64,000 bases of DNA from contig BAAHQB010000041.1 of NCBI GenBank assembly GCA_054601695.1, forward strand, positions 1 through 64,000, written 5' to 3'. Positions 24,446 to 60,214 of this stretch are shown one piece after another. This stretch comes from Amorphochlora amoebiformis. Its lineage: Eukaryota; Cercozoa; Chlorarachniophyceae. How positions within the stretch are numbered: the stretch's first letter is position 1; each line of letters opens with the position of its first letter. Made by a program: the position numbers and the translations under genes. The notes beneath the pieces are model-generated. The model saw only the letters and a list, made by a program, of their open reading frames with translations, had not been told where the DNA came from and made no database searches.

Positions 24446-25007
24446 ACCCCAAATCAATGCTACATCACCTCAATTATGCAACTCTATGGGAAAATATACT
24501 TGAATATGCATGTATATGTGTATTTGTAGTGTGTCCCAACGGGGTACTTTTCTGAGGGTATGAAAGAAATACATCAGTATGATCTGCTATAATTTTGCTG
24601 CCATCAATCCCGTTGGGGTGTGGGCTAGACCAGGAGGAAGGCTGTTTGAGGTTAGCGGCTTTGTGCTTGCAATCGAAAGTCGCTTATTTGCATGTGTTCC
24701 AGGGAGACGGGTAGGGGCTGAATAGGCTTATTGGGGTGGGGGTACCTGTGGTTTGCTCAGACGACCTTAATCGTTGGGTGTAGTGTGAGGTGGGGCCATA
24801 GCTCAACGCGCCAAACACTATCAGGATTCCCGCCACCACCCCTAACATCCTCCCACTCCAAATCCCTGAAGCGCCCATCGCACGTTAACAAGAGCACCAG
24901 ACCGCCGGCGGCTAGGCTCCGAAATAATAATTTAGCGCCTTTTGTGGCTTCCGAATTCAAACCATGGCTGCCGCTTGTCGACTCCCGTCGGAAGAGCGCA
25001 CATTAAC
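24446..25007. promoter_or_regulatory. intergenic region between divergent genes
   Basis: Together with 23926-24089 this separates the ATGs at 23925 (minus) and 25008 (plus), so both promoters should lie in 23926-25007. No TATA box or other motif stands out. The open frame of the plus gene extends back to 24942, so the start could be further upstream. Confidence 0.35.
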
Positions 25008-35254
<10,247 letters not shown>

Positions 35255-35349
35255 ACTATGAACCCTGAATCAGACATTTCCATTGATCGAATGTTACTAA
35301 TAGTACTAGTGTCTAGAGTCTAGGAGTGTCTAGAGTGTTATATATATAT

Positions 35350-35377
35350 CCCGCACATATCGGTCACGAGTGAAATT
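35350..35377 (+). repeat. left terminal inverted repeat
   Basis: CCCGCACATATCGGTCACGA then GTGAAATT; inverted match at 40347-40321 with one substitution and one extra base. Confidence 0.8.
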
Positions 35378-35779
35378 TCATGACTCAAGCACCGTACGTA
35401 GCTATAGGTGAATAATGACGTGACAGGTGCTACAAAGTTAACATATCGATAAGATACATTCACTAAAGACTCTCTCAAAGTTTGATGAACTACTTTCAAA
35501 AATTGACTAATTCAGCCCCTGATGATAGTCAAAATTTTTACGAATTTACAATTTCCTCTCGGGGTTGTACATCCGAAGTTCTGTCACGTAAAACTGGAGC
35601 TACCACGGCTGTGCGGCCTTTTTAACGAGATCTGGGGATTCTCCTGTAGTATGTGTACAGCCAAATCGAACAATTTTTTGTAGTACTCCAAAATTACGTT
35701 CTGTACTCGCATTACAAAATTTTTGAAATGACATAATTACACCAAAAAAAGACCATAATGTACGTACCTTGTACCAGCC

Positions 35780-36578
35780 TTACATGAGCTTTTGGTTATA
35801 GCTGAGGACTAGCGTCCCATCAGGATTCTTAGCATTAGCAACGAAGATGCATTTCATGTTCTCAGAGGACTTGGAGTAGCGAATATTGAAGGGATATTCC
35901 GCGCTGGTTCGGACGGTTGTGATGACGTTGCCCCAAGTGGCTTGTAGGTACTCTCCACGCACCACCCTCTCTATGTTTGCTCTTGAGTGTATCTGGTATA
36001 CGTCATAATCATCAAGGCGTATCTGACGACCAGCCAGTTCCCCCAGAATAGTGCGTATAACCGAGTTATACAGGGGAAGAGGTACAAACAGGTTCGGGGT
36101 TTGGTCCGCCTTTGTGGGGTCATTGAAGTTATTCAAAGCTCCATGAACGCTCCTACCGAGCCGATCAAAGATGGACAACACGCTGTTAGCAATCATTTTG
36201 TTTGCTTCCTTGATTTCAGAGGTGTGGCGTGCCATGAAGTCCTTTTCGCTGAAATGCATACATTATAAGTTAGTTCTCGAATATTTAAAGACATCTAACA
36301 ACAATATTTTCTCACGATTATGTATATGTTGATACCTTTCTATTTGATTCTTTGCATCCGCTGGTGATTGATCTGGGCGCACAGAAATAGGGAGACTCGA
36401 AATTTCATTTTCCTTGTTTTCTCTCCCTAAGCCGGGGAAGTAGGGATTTTCGTTCTGTTCGTCGCCAGACTCTTCGATGAAATCATCTGGAAGCTCGTCA
36501 ACTATATAATTTCTCAAGCAAGCTGCTTTCCGCTTCGGTCTTCGCGATTTTGTCGCATTCCGTGAGGGTCGAAGCCAT
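35780..36578 (-). CDS. second transposon gene, unknown function, possible frameshift near start
   Basis: Exon 2 is 36248-35780 (phase-joined to exon 1 by GTATCA at 36335 and TTTCAG ending at 36249, an 87-nt intron). Exon 1 carries an acidic stretch (YIVDELPDDFIEESGDEQN) up to 36336. The nearest ATG, at 36578 (MASTLTECDKIAK), is in another frame and runs into a stop about 26 codons later, so either this copy has a frameshift near 36510 or a 5' exon is missed. A GTAAGG at 35783 could also be a donor to a further exon. No family recognised. Head-to-head with the transposase gene, about 100 bp apart, so they probably share a promoter. Confidence 0.5.
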
Positions 36579-36674
36579 GAAAATATTTGTCAGGAGAGAC
36601 AAGAAAAATAATTCTAAGGTGGAAATACCGTAATACGGCTGCCGACTTTTTTAAATCTTTACTTAATATTTCGC
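36579..36674. promoter_or_regulatory. probable bidirectional promoter of the transposon
   Basis: The 96-bp gap between the two divergent start codons (36578 minus, 36675 plus) must hold, or overlap, both promoters unless upstream untranslated exons exist. It is AT-rich; no motif is assigned. Confidence 0.35.
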
Positions 36675-38073
36675 ATGCCAACCCGACGCAAAGCATCGTT
36701 AGCCACAAGGGCCAAGAGGCGCAGAAAGGCCCGGAAAACTGCCTACACCGATTGTCTCCGGCCTCCCTCTCATGGCCAATGGGATCGGTATAATCGGAAG
36801 ATGAGATACCATGAACGAGAAGATGTGATATTGTCCAAGACCAGAAAAATGGTAGATTTTTTCCAATGTGTCAAATTTGGCGTTAACAGGATTTTGCAGG
36901 TAAGGGATGGTGTTCCTGATCCGGCACTGGTCTTACAGTATGAGAAACTTGCACGCGAAGCAATGATGCCGTGTGGAACATTTAAGGAGGGTGGTAATCG
37001 CGTGCGAAAGCCCCCAACTCGGTTACAAGAGAAGGAAAACAATCTTCGGCTTGCAAACATGAGTCGCAGGTTCTCCAACAGTAAGAAAATGGCTCATGAA
37101 GTGTCCAAGCTGCGGTCATTATGTGAGGACTGGAAAAAGGAGGCATTAGCGCTCCGGGCGAAGATAGAGGACGTCGATCGGAAAGCCAGCACGCCAAATA
37201 GCACACCATCCAGCTCACGGTCTACGAAGACTAGGTATCCGTCTGACTCGGCCGAAGCCCGGAGGAAGCGAAAGAGACTATCTAGGGCAATTGGGGCTAA
37301 CAAATTGAAGCTCTCAGCCGAGGCAGAGGCAGAGATAAACTTGTGCACGAAATTCTTGTGCAAGATATCATACGAAGACTTGAGGGTTCTTCGACGGGGA
37401 GTAAACAGATCTTTGGGGAAAAAAAAGGCTCGACGGATGGGCTTGGCAACCGATGCCAACCTGAAGGGCGCTGTACGTATCGCAAAGGCTGAGGTGGTGC
37501 AACGAGGCTTGAAAATATTAGGCTCGCTGGAGGGCGTCGACGATACATCAGAGGGCCTCATTCGCGATCCCAGGCATGTCCTAGAGCAGATTCTGGATCT
37601 ACACGTGTCGAATCTGAGTTGTAAGTATCTCAATAAAGATTGCCTACTGTTCGACTACAACGGAGACCTGAAGGAGATCAAGATAGGTGTTAGGGTAGGA
37701 ACTGACGGCTTCCCTTTAGTCTCCACACAGCCAAGCTTCACTCAAGCCAGCGTCAGCTTCTCCTGCTTCCAACACAACTCCATATTCTTCACACGGGTTC
37801 TCATGTACTCTGCGCATCCAGAGAATCATCCAGCGACGATTAAGGGACTACACTACATCTTCGATTCATTCAACGAGATGCTTACCGACTCGGCTGCTAA
37901 CAGGCTTACATGGAATGGTGTTAAGGTTACACTGGTGGGGGTAATGCCAACTGTTGACTGGGCGATGGCTTGTAAACTTATCAACTGCCATGGCGCATCA
38001 TCATTGATGGTGGGCTACATGCTCAAGATATCTCGGGACGATTGGGAAGAGAAACTCGCAGGTACTCTTATAT

Positions 38074-38132
<59 letters not shown>

Positions 38133-38159
38133 AATACATGTATAAACTATGTATACATA

Positions 38160-38198
<39 letters not shown>

Positions 38199-38242
38199 TA
38201 TATGTATATATATATATCTCTGTATATATACAAATATATATG

Positions 38243-38292
<50 letters not shown>

Positions 38293-38913
38293 TGTACATA
38301 TACATAGGCGCCTCGGATGAAGACATCCAAAGACTCACGATTACACCAGAGATGCGTAAACAAATGGGGGAGGACATAAAGCAATATATGGACGACTGGG
38401 ATACAAAGTGGCGAGCAGCAAACCCCCAAGCGCCTGCGAAGATCTTCGAGCAGCAACAAAGAGAAGAATTGAAAGCAAAATGCTTCATGACACGCAACCC
38501 ACAGAAAGGCCTCCCATTTTCGTTGTGGCAGGACTTTATCCACTGTGTCCTACATGGCAAAATAAGAATCGCCTCAAGACAGGCCAAGTGCTTCGCGTTC
38601 CTAGATCCTGACATCTCTGCTTCTTTCGCCGCCTATGCAGAGCTCAAGACTCTCTCCCGCGATTTGCTCAAGATCACCGACAAGAAAGGTTCGTCAGTCA
38701 ACTTAAATGGCCGTCAAGCATCGCTATTCTTTCGCAAGATTCCAGAGATTATCAGTGCAAGAATGGAAGGCAAACGCAACGTCAAAGAACTGCTCTTCGT
38801 TGTCCATTTGATGATCTGCTGCAGCATCCGAGATATCATTGGCAGAGTGATGATAACGAGTGACTGGAAGTCCACAGGTATAAATATGTATATTATATGT
38901 TACATATGCACAT

Positions 38914-38946
<33 letters not shown>

Positions 38947-38987
38947 GATTTATATACATGATACAAAAAAATATACACACTACACAC

Positions 38988-39059
<72 letters not shown>

Positions 39060-39064
39060 GTTTT

Positions 39065-39114
<50 letters not shown>

Positions 39115-39259
39115 GCAGATGTTACAGCGATTGCCAGGATGGGAAGACGGTGCATGAATCTTGTTTTGGCAATTTACGGCAAGAATCGAGTGCAGCCCTA
39201 TGTGTATGCTATGCTAATTGAGCTACCTGTCCAGCTAAAGCTGTACCAATCACGGTGGG

Positions 39260-39298
<39 letters not shown>

Positions 39299-39351
39299 TA
39301 TACATATGTATGTATGTGTACCGTGATATATACATATACACATATACATAT

Positions 39352-39390
<39 letters not shown>

Positions 39391-39401
39391 TTGTGTGTAT
39401 G

Positions 39402-39446
<45 letters not shown>

Positions 39447-40037
39447 ATATATGTGTGTGTGTATATATATATAAACATATATGCATACACGTACATATAT
39501 ACATATACATATTGCAGGTGCCAAGACTTAGGAATTCCAGCAGATACCACCGCCCTAAACGCTCAAAATTCGGAACATGTGAACAAGATTATGAAGGACA
39601 TCGAGCACTCAATGTCATCACACAACAAAGTCGTCGCCCATGACAGCCCAGACGTGGGGGACCACACAGAGAGCCGAATGTTCCTGGTCTTTTTGCACGA
39701 GCATATCACCAAAAGGAAGGCTTTCACACACGACTTGCTCACATATAAACTTCTCAGGACGTGCAACACAGACGCCAATCACATTCTCCCCGATCAGAAG
39801 GTCTGCAACGTCTGTGGACACGCACGTGAATCTGCGACACACAAGTCAATATGTGAGCACGTATGGATGCCCGAGTTGGAGGCCATCATGGAGTCTGGGA
39901 AGCTGACTGACGATTTAAAAGAATACCTCTCCTCAGATGAAGCATTAACGATGCTCTCTTACCAGAATCTCGGCGGAAATGTGGCGCAACGTCCACGTCA
40001 GAGGTTGAGAAAGGTGACTTCAACTATAGACAGCTGA
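36675..40037 (+). CDS. DDE-type transposase, 870 aa, 4 exons
   Basis: Exons 36675-38061, 38308-38877, 39119-39254, 39518-40037; GT-AG, phases 1, 1 and 2, total 2613 nt. The start [18 protein letters not shown] is strongly basic, likely a nuclear signal. An RNase-H-like core is suggested by D344 (VGTDGFP), D428 ([20 protein letters not shown]) and E717 ([10 protein letters not shown]). The long gap between the second D and the E is typical of transposases with an inserted domain (hAT, KDZ, Transib/RAG groups). The segment after D428 resembles the D..LLGL.GAS block of several eukaryotic transposases. A Cys/His cluster ([19 protein letters not shown], about 794-812) may bind zinc. All three introns are (TA)n-filled, like host introns. 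The reading frame is intact. Superfamily is not assigned. Confidence 0.75.
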
Positions 40038-40320
40038 AATGCGGCAACAAAGAGCAAAAACTACTAAAAGTCGTGCTTCTAAGAGGCGTAGGAAGCACTA
40101 GGAACATCGCTGATACCTAGAGATCACCTGCGAACTAGTACATAGTGCTCCAGGATTGCAAATTTTGAAAAAAAAATTTCAATGATTATGACTTGAAAAT
40201 TTGATGATTTCAACCGTTTTCTAAAAAACGGCTCGGCTGATTTTTTTTTTTTCTATTTTTATCTATTCTGATGCGTATTGAAGACATTTAAGTGGTCAGA
40301 TGACCCTCCCCTAAAAAAAA

Positions 40321-40384
40321 ATTCACTCGTGACCCGATATGTTCGGGCTGCGGCGCGCGCGCATGACCGATCGATATGTGCGGG
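40321..40384 (-). repeat. right terminal inverted repeat with a second outer copy
   Basis: 40321-40347 is the inverted partner of the left end. 40365-40384 (GACCGATCGATATGTGCGGG) repeats its outer part after a GC-rich spacer of alternating CG. The doubled terminus may mean nested ends or a deletion derivative. Confidence 0.7.
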
Positions 40385-40643
40385 CTGTGTATTAGGCTGC
40401 GATTCTCCAGATTCTGGCTAATATCTAGAATATCTAGTATATAAGGTGCGTTAACGGAACTAACAAATCATTTGAAGTCTTCAAGAGTTTGATATAGATT
40501 ATGACATGCTAGATGTACTAAGTCTAGTGCTAGTACGCTGGTCTAGAGAATCATAATCATAAGTTCCATACTGGCAGCACAGCGCTAGATACTAGAATAC
40601 CATGGGCCATGGCCACTGAGAGACTGAGGCTCAGGTTCCGGCT
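40385..40643. other. intergenic DNA between transposon and glycosyltransferase-like gene
   Basis: 260 bp of unique sequence rich in CTAG and CTAGA motifs, similar in style to the DNA left of the transposon. No gene. Confidence 0.5.
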
Positions 40644-40887
40644 CTAGCACTCATGACGTCTACCGCCGTATTCCTTGAATGAGAACTGGCTTCCTTTGCC
40701 GTTGTGTGAGTTTATACGTAACCGGAAAGGTCTCACCTCGAACGGGATTCCTGCTCGGTAAAAGCGCGCTGTCTTGATGCCTTCACCCCAGTTCGTGGGA
40801 AAGAATCCGAAACAATAATCGTTGTACGCCTTTTCCTTATATATATAATTACAACTTCTGTCACTTCCGCATGTGAACATATATAAG

Positions 40888-40957
<70 letters not shown>

Positions 40958-40969
40958 GTGTATATATAT

Positions 40970-41019
<50 letters not shown>

Positions 41020-41126
41020 TATATATATATATATATATATATGGAGTATATACTGATAGAATTACAAGTAGAACATCTGATATTGTGTTGTAGTCTTACA
41101 TAGATATCATCATTTATATATTTAAT

Positions 41127-41173
<47 letters not shown>

Positions 41174-41184
41174 CATATTCGGAT

Positions 41185-41278
<94 letters not shown>

Positions 41279-41305
41279 TATGTAACTTTTTACAATGATA
41301 TATAT

Positions 41306-41357
<52 letters not shown>

Positions 41358-41361
41358 TTAA

Positions 41362-41401
<40 letters not shown>

Positions 41402-42559
41402 ATGTACATTTATGTATATATACATATATATATATATGTTAATATATGTATGCATAGGTTAAAATATATGTAAGTATAAACGACGTACATTGCATTAATG
41501 TATACATGTATATAAATATGTATATATGCCTAAGCAGAAATTAAATCTATATGCCCACATACATGTGCATTTACGTACTCGTGGCGTTAAGCGTGGGTAG
41601 TACATATGTATAGCATATGTAGCATGGGATACATGTGTGTAACATATGTAGCATGGGATGCATACGTGTAACTTATATATGTAGCATGTTGAGTACCTGG
41701 CCATAGAAAGTGATTGTGTCGTTGCGGTTAATGCTCAAAGAATTTATCACCGCCGCGTGTTGTTCTTCCATGGGGAGGGACCAGAAATCATACCAAGCAG
41801 CTCCCCATTTTCTAGGGATGATCTGTGCAACCCATGCCCAATCACCCCAACCCCACCCCACCCGAGACAAACACAACAGAAGCCAAGTATAGAAACCAAA
41901 GGCAGACAGAATCCAAAGGCAGAAAGCAGCCAACGGCAGACAGAAGCCATTGCGGCAGACAGACGCCACAGAAAGCCGAAGGCAGACAGAAGCCGAAGGT
42001 AGACAGAAGCCAAAGGCAGACAGAAGCCGAAGGTAGACAGACACCAAAGGCATAGACGGAAGACAGAAGCCGAAGGCAGACAGAAGACAGAAGCCGAAGG
42101 CAGACAGAAGACAGAAGCCAAAGTCAGACAGAAGATAGAAGCCAAAGGCATAGACGGAAGACAGAAGCCAAAGTCAGACAGAAGACAGAAGCCAAAGTCA
42201 GACAGAAGATAGAAGCAAACAGAAGCCAGAAGCCAAAGGCAAACAGAAGGCAATGGCAGACAGAAGAAAGAAGCCATAGGCAGAAAGAAGGCTACCAAAA
42301 GACAAGAGGGGCACAAGTATATAGCGACGATGTGAGGAAATGTAGAAAAACAGTAGAATGGAACACTCGGATGAGTGCCACACATGACATCTATCTACAA
42401 TTGCACATCTTTGTACCCCAAATTGGTCGTCCATCATCGAGCACATATGGAAGCCTTCGCCTTCGCTGGGGCTCAGGGGATGAGTCTTGAGGTGCGCCCG
42501 AACCTTTTCCTGTGTTACGTACCGTTCAAACGTACGTGTGCATGTTTCAATGTATATGG

Positions 42560-42605
<46 letters not shown>

Positions 42606-42650
42606 GCACACATATATATACATATATATATTATAATGTATATATGTATG

Positions 42651-42683
<33 letters not shown>

Positions 42684-42736
42684 GTGTGTGTGTAACATAA
42701 TAAATCTATGTCCACATACATATAGATAAATAGATT

Positions 42737-42785
<49 letters not shown>

Positions 42786-42803
42786 CATATATATACATAT
42801 ATA

Positions 42804-42862
<59 letters not shown>

Positions 42863-42955
42863 TAGAATAAGCATATACAATGTAAATATGAAATATATAC
42901 CTGTATTAATATATTATATTATATATATATGTGTGTGTGTGTGTGTGTGGGTGTG

Positions 42956-42995
<40 letters not shown>

Positions 42996-43034
42996 TATAT
43001 ATATATATATGCAATATATATATATATATATGTA

Positions 43035-43116
<82 letters not shown>

Positions 43117-43562
43117 TACAAACCTCCACATACATACGATATAATTATATATGTATGTATGTATATATGTTATTGAAATATATGTATATATATATATATA
43201 TATATAATATATATGTATATATATATATATATAATATAATAGTATACACATACGTTACAGGTATGTTCAGTTTGACATAAAGAGTTGGCAACACGCTACA
43301 GCGGGTTAACCATGCGTTGCATTCACATATTGTATTCTTCACGCTGTATTCACATTATATTCACATTGTCATCACATTGTCATCACATTGTATTGACATT
43401 GTATTGAGTTTGTATTGACAGTGTATGTATCCAGATTGTATTTACATGGTACTCATCCTATTATTGTTTACAGATTATCCCTAATTTAGATTTTCCGTAC
43501 ACAAAATATATGTATAGAAACCTGCATTTACAAACATACATACAAATATATACGTATATAGG

Positions 43563-43633
<71 letters not shown>

Positions 43634-43688
43634 ATATATATATATATTATGTATATAACTGTATGTATGGAGACACACAAATATAAAG

Positions 43689-43741
<53 letters not shown>

Positions 43742-43751
43742 CATATTATAT

Positions 43752-43784
<33 letters not shown>

Positions 43785-43800
43785 CAAATAAATATATAAT

Positions 43801-43898
<98 letters not shown>

Positions 43899-44959
43899 CA
43901 TGTGAGAGTGTTGTATCTGCAAGATCTCGCCTTGATTTGGCCAAAAGGCTTGATACCATTCCAGGGTCCTCCGCCGCGGTAGACCCAGTTGGCCGGGAAC
44001 TCACAGGCGTCTTCCCATGAGAGGTGGTCGTACGTGATGTTTTTGGGTTCGAGATAGAAGAGAACCCTGGCCCTGGCCGAGATTCGATCCTGTGGCAGAT
44101 CCTTGAGGGGTGTCATGGGCGCGTGCCAGTATGAGTCCGGGCGGACAAACATAAAGTGCGTGTAGTTGATAGGTTTGTTGTTGGTGGATTGTGTATTGGT
44201 GTTGGGTCGCGTTTGGTTAGCTTCCAGGGCCAGGACCCCATGGTAGCAGTGTTGAATGCGGACGTAGGCGTTCATATTCCTCTCGTTGGGTATCACGAGC
44301 GCGAGGTTCAGCGCGTCGATCATCTGGTCAAACTCGCACGGCGGTACCCCCTTATCCAAGTGCTCAACGCACAGAAACGTCGAGACACACGTGTCGCTGG
44401 ACTGTCTGAGCGGGGCGACCACATGCTTGGAAATCGACACCCACGAAGGTGCGTGGGCGTCTTGGTTGTGTGTGTTCCGGTACAGTAGGGATCTCGACAG
44501 TCCGATGATAGTTATCGCGACGTGATAAATACACTCGCTTGTGTCTTGGCGAGGGAATGAGTACTTTGGCGATTGTCTTTTCCACGTCTTGCTGCTGTCG
44601 GGCCGGTATTGTTTCTTTCCCGAGCACTCGCTATCGCTGCTTTCGCTGCTTTCGCTGCTTTCGTTGCTTACGCCGCCCACACTGGGACCGTCGGGCCTTC
44701 TTGCATTGTCCAACATTCTTTTCGGTCTCGAACTCGAAGCATCTGCCATTCCCATCACCGCTTCAACCTCCGCGTCCACCGCCACGCCCAACCCCTGAGA
44801 CAACCGCACCAAATCATCCCTTCCAACCCTCAAACCCCCAGACTCAAACTCCGACAGAACAAACGCCGCAGTGAGAGCCACAGCGAACATTGACAGAGCG
44901 TATATGTTTCCGCGTGTCGCTCGGGGAGTAGAGGGAGATGGACTGCATTTTGATTCCAT
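40644..44959 (-). CDS. glycosyltransferase-like type II membrane protein, 479 aa, 4 exons
   Basis: Exons on the minus strand: 44959-43931, 42509-42417, 41822-41697, 40835-40644; all phase 0. The N-terminus [17 protein letters not shown] is followed by one membrane segment ([17 protein letters not shown]), then a Ser/Glu-rich stem, the plan of a Golgi type II enzyme. [10 protein letters not shown] in exon 1, DDQFG at the end of exon 2 joined to IIPRKW at the start of exon 3, and [13 protein letters not shown] near the C-terminus match the order seen in eukaryotic glycosyltransferase-like proteins with a late DDQF-x-PR motif; this is from memory. Joining exon 1 to exon 2 in frame requires a GC-AG intron (AAG|GCGAGA at 43930). 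A donor GTGAGACC at 40735 in the last exon is an alternative. Substrate unknown. Confidence 0.68.
40885..41460. repeat. intronic (TA)n block
   Basis: TA repeats with a short unique gap at 41044-41130; inside the last intron of the glycosyltransferase-like gene. Confidence 0.95.
41878..42300. repeat. intronic AGACAGAAGCCAAAGGC minisatellite
   Basis: Diverged 10-20 bp units (CAGACAGAAGCCGAAGG) fill intron 2 of the glycosyltransferase-like gene. The Leu/Ser/Phe-rich minus-strand open frames are artefacts. Confidence 0.9.
42550..43910. repeat. intronic (TA)n blocks
   Basis: (TA)n with (TG)n patches at 42550-43250 and 43540-43900, separated at 43330-43440 by a CACATTGTCAT/TGTATTGACAT-type minisatellite. 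All lie in intron 1 of the glycosyltransferase-like gene. Confidence 0.95.
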
Positions 44960-44999
44960 GTTCTACGCTGTCATTCATGTATTTAGCTGTTATTTTAAT

Positions 45000-45019
45000 A
45001 TATATATATATAGATATAG

Positions 45020-45097
<78 letters not shown>

Positions 45098-45110
45098 TAA
45101 TACATATATA
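45000..45110. repeat. (TA)n tract upstream of the glycosyltransferase-like gene
   Basis: TA repeat 40 bp upstream of the ATG at 44959. Confidence 0.9.
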
Positions 45111-45133
45111 GTGTGTATAATGTATAATTTTAT

Positions 45134-45604
45134 ATGATGTATGTTTGCACATGGTGGGAAAACATATACAAAGATATCGTGGAAGGAAAACTATGTGAGA
45201 TGAGGGCAGATGATTCCAGTCAAGACGAGGCAAATAACTCCGAACAACTCACCCCGCCCCCCTCACACCCGATACATAAAAATAGCTTTCTCTCCATCAT
45301 TTCACCTCCAACTTTACGCCAACAACACCCACATACGCACATACATACCTCCACACCAAATGCGCCTATGTCATTGCAAGGGCAGCGGGCTTCCGGGTTC
45401 CTGATACGTCAACTTGGAATCACTGCACGCGTGTGTCCCGCGGATGTCCCCAGAAATGAATGTGTAAAATTATTTACCGAAAAGTTAAAAGTCGGAATCC
45501 AGCCAATGGCCGACCCGCCGGCCCGCCAACAGGACAGGCCACTACCCCAGCCCAAAGGCAGGGGTCTAGAAGACAAGAAACATAGCTCAAGGTTGCATAT
45601 TTAG
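45134..45604 (+). CDS. open frame of uncertain status, possible 5' exon of DPH1
   Basis: An open frame of normal composition (for example ARVCPADVPRNECVKLFTEK) with ATGs at 45369 and 45507. It is in the right place for the missing start of DPH1, but I find no DPH1-like motif in it. The candidate donor GTTGCA at 45594 gives phase 2, while the first recognised DPH1 exon needs phase 1. At least one more exon would be required. It could also be a separate small gene. Confidence 0.2.
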   Translation: MMYVCTWWENIYKDIVEGKLCEMRADDSSQDEANNSEQLTPPPSHPIHKNSFLSIISPPTLRQQHPHTHIHTSTPNAPMSLQGQRASGFLIRQLGITARVCPADVPRNECVKLFTEKLKVGIQPMADPPARQQDRPLPQPKGRGLEDKKHSSRLHI

Positions 45605-45894
45605 ATCAAATATTCTTCCATGTCAACATTGTGCACGTTATTTAAAAATCACCGCATTCAACGTATCACCCAACCACACTCACGGGCCACACTTACGCTC
45701 ACGCTCACGCTCAAGTGTTTATTAACGACGACACATGCATGTTGTCATGCAATCTTTATGTATGCTCGCCCTCGCAAATTCACATCCCTTTTCCGTGACA
45801 GTGAAATACGAATACTGCCCGAAAAAGTTTTGTTATGACCAAGCTGAAACTCACATGAGGGAAATTTCTTGCTGCTGGGGGGGTTATGTTTAGT

Positions 45895-46070
45895 GCAAGC
45901 CGGTCCACTGGAGGCCGATCCAATCCCAATGAAGATCGATCCAATCCCAACCAAGGTGAATTATTCAATTCAATCCCAATCAAGGTCGATCCAATTCCAA
46001 TCAAGGTGAATTCAATCCTTATCAAGGTCGATCCAATCCCCATCGAGGCCGATCCCATCGGGGCAGTGGT
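45895..46070. repeat. GATCCAATCCCAATCAAGGTC minisatellite
   Basis: About 7 copies of a 21-bp unit with variants, between 45900 and 46065. The open frame through it is an artefact. Confidence 0.85.
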
Positions 46071-46187
46071 CGCCTGGTGGTGAGATCGCGGGGTGGGCGA
46101 AGAAGGTGAGGTTATGCAAGTTTGTTTTCAAACACGACTCCTTTGGGGATCAAACTCACAACGCCTAAATACGTATCTAACCAAAAA

Positions 46188-46860
<673 letters not shown>

Positions 46861-46862
<2 letters not shown>

Positions 46863-47138
46863 TGTTAGCGCAACGGTAGTCCAGACGTTGGTATGTATTA
46901 AGCAAATGGTAGTCTAGTCCAGACGTTGGTATGTATTAAGCAAATGGTAGTCGGATTAGGCTCGACTCAAGGCCTTTTTCATTCTGACGAATGATTATTC
47001 ATAACTTTTGTGCGCTAGTCGGATACTTCCTTTCTCTTCCGGAACCCATGGGTTCTGTCGGTTCTGGGGTGCTTGGGTTCCGAACCCTTTATGGCCTACT
47101 TGTCGCGCTCTACCTAACCGTACTCTAACGGTTATGTA

Positions 47139-47194
<56 letters not shown>

Positions 47195-47270
47195 AATGTA
47201 CATTTAAATACATACTATCATCGTAGTTAACTAGCTATAGCTTCCGCGCTAGCAACACATACTGTAACAG

Positions 47271-47359
<89 letters not shown>

Positions 47360-47393
47360 GTAAAAAGATGAATCTTATTCGTGCACTAATATA

Positions 47394-47474
<81 letters not shown>

Positions 47475-47480
47475 CATAAA
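46861..47480. other. direct repeat, unique DNA and (TA)n
   Basis: A roughly 40-bp segment (GTCCAGACGTTGGTATGTAT ...) occurs twice at 46879-46950, next to TTGTTAGCGCAAC, a sequence also seen at the end of R8. 46950-47130 is unique; 47141-47480 is mostly (TA)n. I looked here for the DPH1 N-terminal exon and did not find it. Confidence 0.55.
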
Positions 47481-47486
47481 CTTCAG

Positions 47487-59902
<12,416 letters not shown>

Positions 59903-60178
59903 CAGTTACTAGAGTAACTGTCATCAAGTTCCCAACAAAACGTCTTAAATTTCGCGGTAGCCCATGATAAGATTGAGTAGATTGATGATCTACTGCTACA
60001 TACAGTTTGGACCCAGCATAAACTGACTCCTGATCGAATGAATGAAACACGGATTAATACACTATACCATACAACAGCCCAATGGAATGGCAGTATGATT
60101 AGATATTGCAATAAGTATTGTATCATGATTCCAACCTGACATCTAGCAAAGTATCATTACGTAACTTACGTTACTATC

Positions 60179-60214
<36 letters not shown>

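Larger units (their letters stand above)
35350..40384. mobile_element. DNA transposon with terminal inverted repeats and two divergent genes
   Basis: Left end CCCGCACATATCGGTCACGA continues GTGAAATT (35350-35377). The right side reads, inverted, CCCGAACATATCGGGTCACG then AGTGAAT (40347-40321), one mismatch and one indel over about 27 bp. A further partial copy, CCCGCACATATCG, lies inverted at 40384-40372, so the true right end is 40347 or 40384. The element is about 5 kb and holds a plus-strand DDE transposase gene and a minus-strand gene, diverging from about 36.6 kb. No target-site duplication is clear; the left flank is (TA)n. It lies between two convergent host genes. Confidence 0.75.

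Noticed and set aside
24131-24446. Gly-Val-Trp and Pro-His-rich open frames
   Set aside because: They come from the CACACCCAATC minisatellite.
41747-42385. 212-aa Leu/Ser/Phe-rich minus-strand frame, membrane-protein-like
   Set aside because: Its hydrophobic part is the AGACAGAAGCC minisatellite in an intron; only the ends belong to exons of the glycosyltransferase-like gene.
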